In this document: positions 57,787-60,000 of the stretch, piece by piece
Layout of the letters: the number at the start of each line of letters is the position of its first letter
Position numbering within the stretch: position 1 is the first letter of the stretch
Assembly: GCF_932526225.1 (NCBI RefSeq)
Contig: NC_064036.1
Span: forward strand, 10,053,519-10,113,518
Length of the DNA stretch: 60,000 nucleotides
DNA from: Nematostella vectensis
Taxonomy: Eukaryota; Cnidaria; Anthozoa; Actiniaria; Edwardsiidae
Direction: 5' to 3'
Made by a program: the position numbers and the translations under genes
The notes under the pieces: model-generated
The model's input: only the letters and a program-made list of their open reading frames with translations
The model's database searches: none
What the model was told of the DNA's origin: nothing

Positions 57787-59853
57787 GTAAGTTTTCTTTA
57801 GTAATCCTAAAATATTTTCCCCATCCTTCTTTAAAAATTTGAAATAATAATCTCAGGCTGTCCCACAGTTATATATCGCTATCATAGAATCTGTATTTTA
57901 GCCATTATTAGCTGCAAGTTTTCTAGGAGCGCCTTTGTTGTTGCTGAGTCAACTCTAGATTTGCATCCTTTCGATGTTTTTCGTAAAATCTTCCTCCTGT
58001 GTGCGCCTGTCGCTTAATTTTTTCTCCTCGCTGTATCTAGAATGTCATGACAATGAAGATGTGAAAATATAGAGGTTTTATATCCAAAATAACACGGAAA
58101 AGCGACCGGTGTTTACCAGCTCTGCTCGTATGTCACTGCGTCGAAAACTTATTACATGGACGAAGAAGAATGCTCTAAGCCATTTTCTGGCGCTCGGAAA
58201 ACTAGATTTCTTCTCCAAATTCTAGCTCGCTTAGCTGGTAGTATTCTTGTGATAATTTTCCTTAGTTAGTGTTTTTTAGTCTCATGTCTGAAAGTCGTCT
58301 AAAACATATCCAGTCTGTGCATTACTACAGCTACAATGTTTGAATCTCCGATCCATTTCCTGTAGTCGAAGTAAACACACACTGTCTCATGCACCTTTCA
58401 TCTCCAAAGTCCTAGTCTTCCTTAATCCCATCTGTATTCCGTGGAAAATATCAATTAAAGGAGATTGACATAATTGAACAGCTCCTAGTTTGGTTTAGCT
58501 TGTTTTGCGATTGCGTTTAGAATGTTTTCGTTGAGTTCGATCGATCGTAGGACGAAAGCGGATGCGTTTGCCGTGTATTTGTGGATACGAATTTTCAAAT
58601 AGCGTTTGTTATTTCTGCTTTTGTGTTTGTCACTCCCACGCGTTGGCTCAGCCATATTACTTTTTTCACTGAAGCATATTTATGTTCTCATAATTTCCAA
58701 TATGTATCTAGTCAATCCATTTTATCTTTAGGATGTATATAAACTTCTGCCACGTCGTTTTCGGTTTGAATCCCCTTGTCTTTGCTTCGATCTTTTATAA
58801 TGTCTGGGAAAACGCCTCCACTAAAAACAAATTCATAAATGTTCAGTTGTGACTTTTAGCAGTAATTCTTTATATAAAAGGCTGTATTACTAGCCCCTTT
58901 AAACACACGTAAATAACGCAGCCTCGAGAAGAATCTCTTTTCGAATATGTAAACCCTTAAAATACATATTATTTCGTTACCACATAGCATGAAATCTGCC
59001 AAGTTGTTCTCGCAGTCGACTAGCATTTAAACTTAGATAATTTTGGCTTTAGGGAGTCCTGAAACCCATCCTATGTGATTTATTATATGCCTAGATAGTA
59101 GACAAGTTTGCTGTGCTGACATAGTCTGTCTCAAATCATTTCGGACTTCGGTTGAAAATTGTTTACCTTATCTTTCATGAATTACAAGATCGAAATGTTA
59201 CACTTTTGCTCAACAAATTTGGTTTGGTTATGATTCTAACAGCTATTCTTTTGAAATCAGTGTCTATGTAGAGAGAAGCTTGAATAACCTTTTCTCCTTG
59301 TTTATATCAGTTACAATTTCAACACTAGTCAGTATAGATTTGGTGGTTTCTTTTACAAGAAACTGATTATTTCGCTGTTTTTATTTTAGAAGCTTTTAAC
59401 AACGGCTTGCTTCTCTGGTGAAAAATGATTCTCTAATGAAGATTTTCTCATTGTCTTTGATCATGGACTCTATATAAATCTTTTTGGCTAGGCAGTGATG
59501 ACAGATACCACTAAATAAAAGGGTAATCTAGGCTTATGTCTGGGAACCTTGCTTCGATTTTATCAGAGAAAAAATATTACATGACAGACTTCATTATATT
59601 AACTATGCTTTTCATTTCATCAAAATACCACTCATTGTATAGACCTTTGTCTAGAAGACGTACCACTTTTCTATAGCTAGTTTTGTTAGACACTATCTCT
59701 GATTTTTGATGGTCTGATTAGTCACCGCTGGTATGTTACATTGCTAGTGAAATCTGTTTCCAAAGAAAAAATTCAATATTGATGTAATAAACTAGTCTTT
59801 TAACACCTGTCCTTTAGTACAGTTGTAATTTGTTATTCTTGTTACTCTCCAGG
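57787..59853 (+). other. Long 5' intron of the right-edge gene
   Basis: About 2.1 kb of AT-rich DNA between donor GTAAGT and acceptor TACTCTCCAG. No repeats or RNA genes recognised. Confidence 0.45.
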
Positions 59854-59892
59854 TGTGGCCCTTAGCATCTCCATGTTGCGCCTCTGCAAGCA

Positions 59893-60000
59893 ATGAAGAG
59901 GGGCAGACCAGAGGACCATGAGCCAGGAGTATACAGTCGCCACGGCTACCAGCACCCTGTGCTAGCTCCTGCCCCAGTCAACATTGCTGGCTACGACACT
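59893..60000 (+). CDS. 5' coding exon of unrecognised gene (partial)
   Basis: Exon from 59854; ATG at 59893 opens MKRGRPEDHEPGVYSRHGYQ..., running open through 36 codons to the window edge. The basic/charged then Pro/Ala-rich start resembles disordered N termini of nuclear proteins, but no domain is visible. I do not recognise the family. Confidence 0.6.
   Translation, partial: MKRGRPEDHEPGVYSRHGYQHPVLAPAPVNIAGYDT

Overview
This is eukaryotic, AT-rich, intron-containing DNA. Gene content (a DCC/neogenin-type Ig+FN3 receptor, two PPxY-tailed tetraspan membrane proteins), many short inverted-repeat elements, a Penelope-like element and hammerhead-ribozyme repeats fit an early-branching metazoan. 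My inference is an anthozoan cnidarian such as a sea anemone; species cannot be fixed from the sequence alone.

Layout. (1) 1-10.4 kb, minus strand: 5' part of a netrin-receptor-like gene, with a signal-peptide exon, four Ig domains and four FN3 domains, running off the left edge. All domain-boundary introns are phase 1. (2) 10.4-16.0 kb: upstream DNA, a 240-bp GC-rich hairpin element, a ~20-bp degenerate tandem repeat, a fragment of a TTAA element, a Harbinger-like MITE, an unidentified coding-like relic, and a degraded antisense piece of the 3' end of 28S rRNA. (3) 16.05-28.13 kb: a three-level nest. A decayed Penelope-like element (PLE) is split at its RT catalytic motif by a minus-strand LINE (5-bp TSD). 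The LINE is split by a 6.1-kb palindromic array with a 10-bp TSD. That array is nine ~355-bp tandem units head-to-head with nine ~354-bp inverted units, and each unit carries a complete type I hammerhead ribozyme core (18 ribozymes). (4) 28.1-36.7 kb: tRNA-Lys-like pseudogene and intergenic DNA with inverted-repeat elements. (5) 37.1-45.9 kb, plus strand: five-exon gene for a tetraspan protein with a ~700-residue tail and PPxY motifs, resembling ENTREP/FAM189 (TMEM255-like). (6) 49.5-54.3 kb, plus strand: a shorter four-exon paralog-like gene with the same 57-bp second exon and a C-terminal PPPPY. (7) 54.3-60 kb: a MITE carrying a TTAA element inserted in it, then the 5' end of another plus-strand gene whose coding exon starts at 59893.

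The most unusual object is the palindromic hammerhead array. Its tandem units with minimal-stem-III type I ribozymes match what is known of metazoan retrozymes (small circular-RNA-producing elements). Its large inverted-repeat architecture, identically placed ends and 10-bp target duplication look instead like a Foldback/MULE-type DNA transposon. The two PPxY tetraspan genes appear to be neighbouring paralogs.
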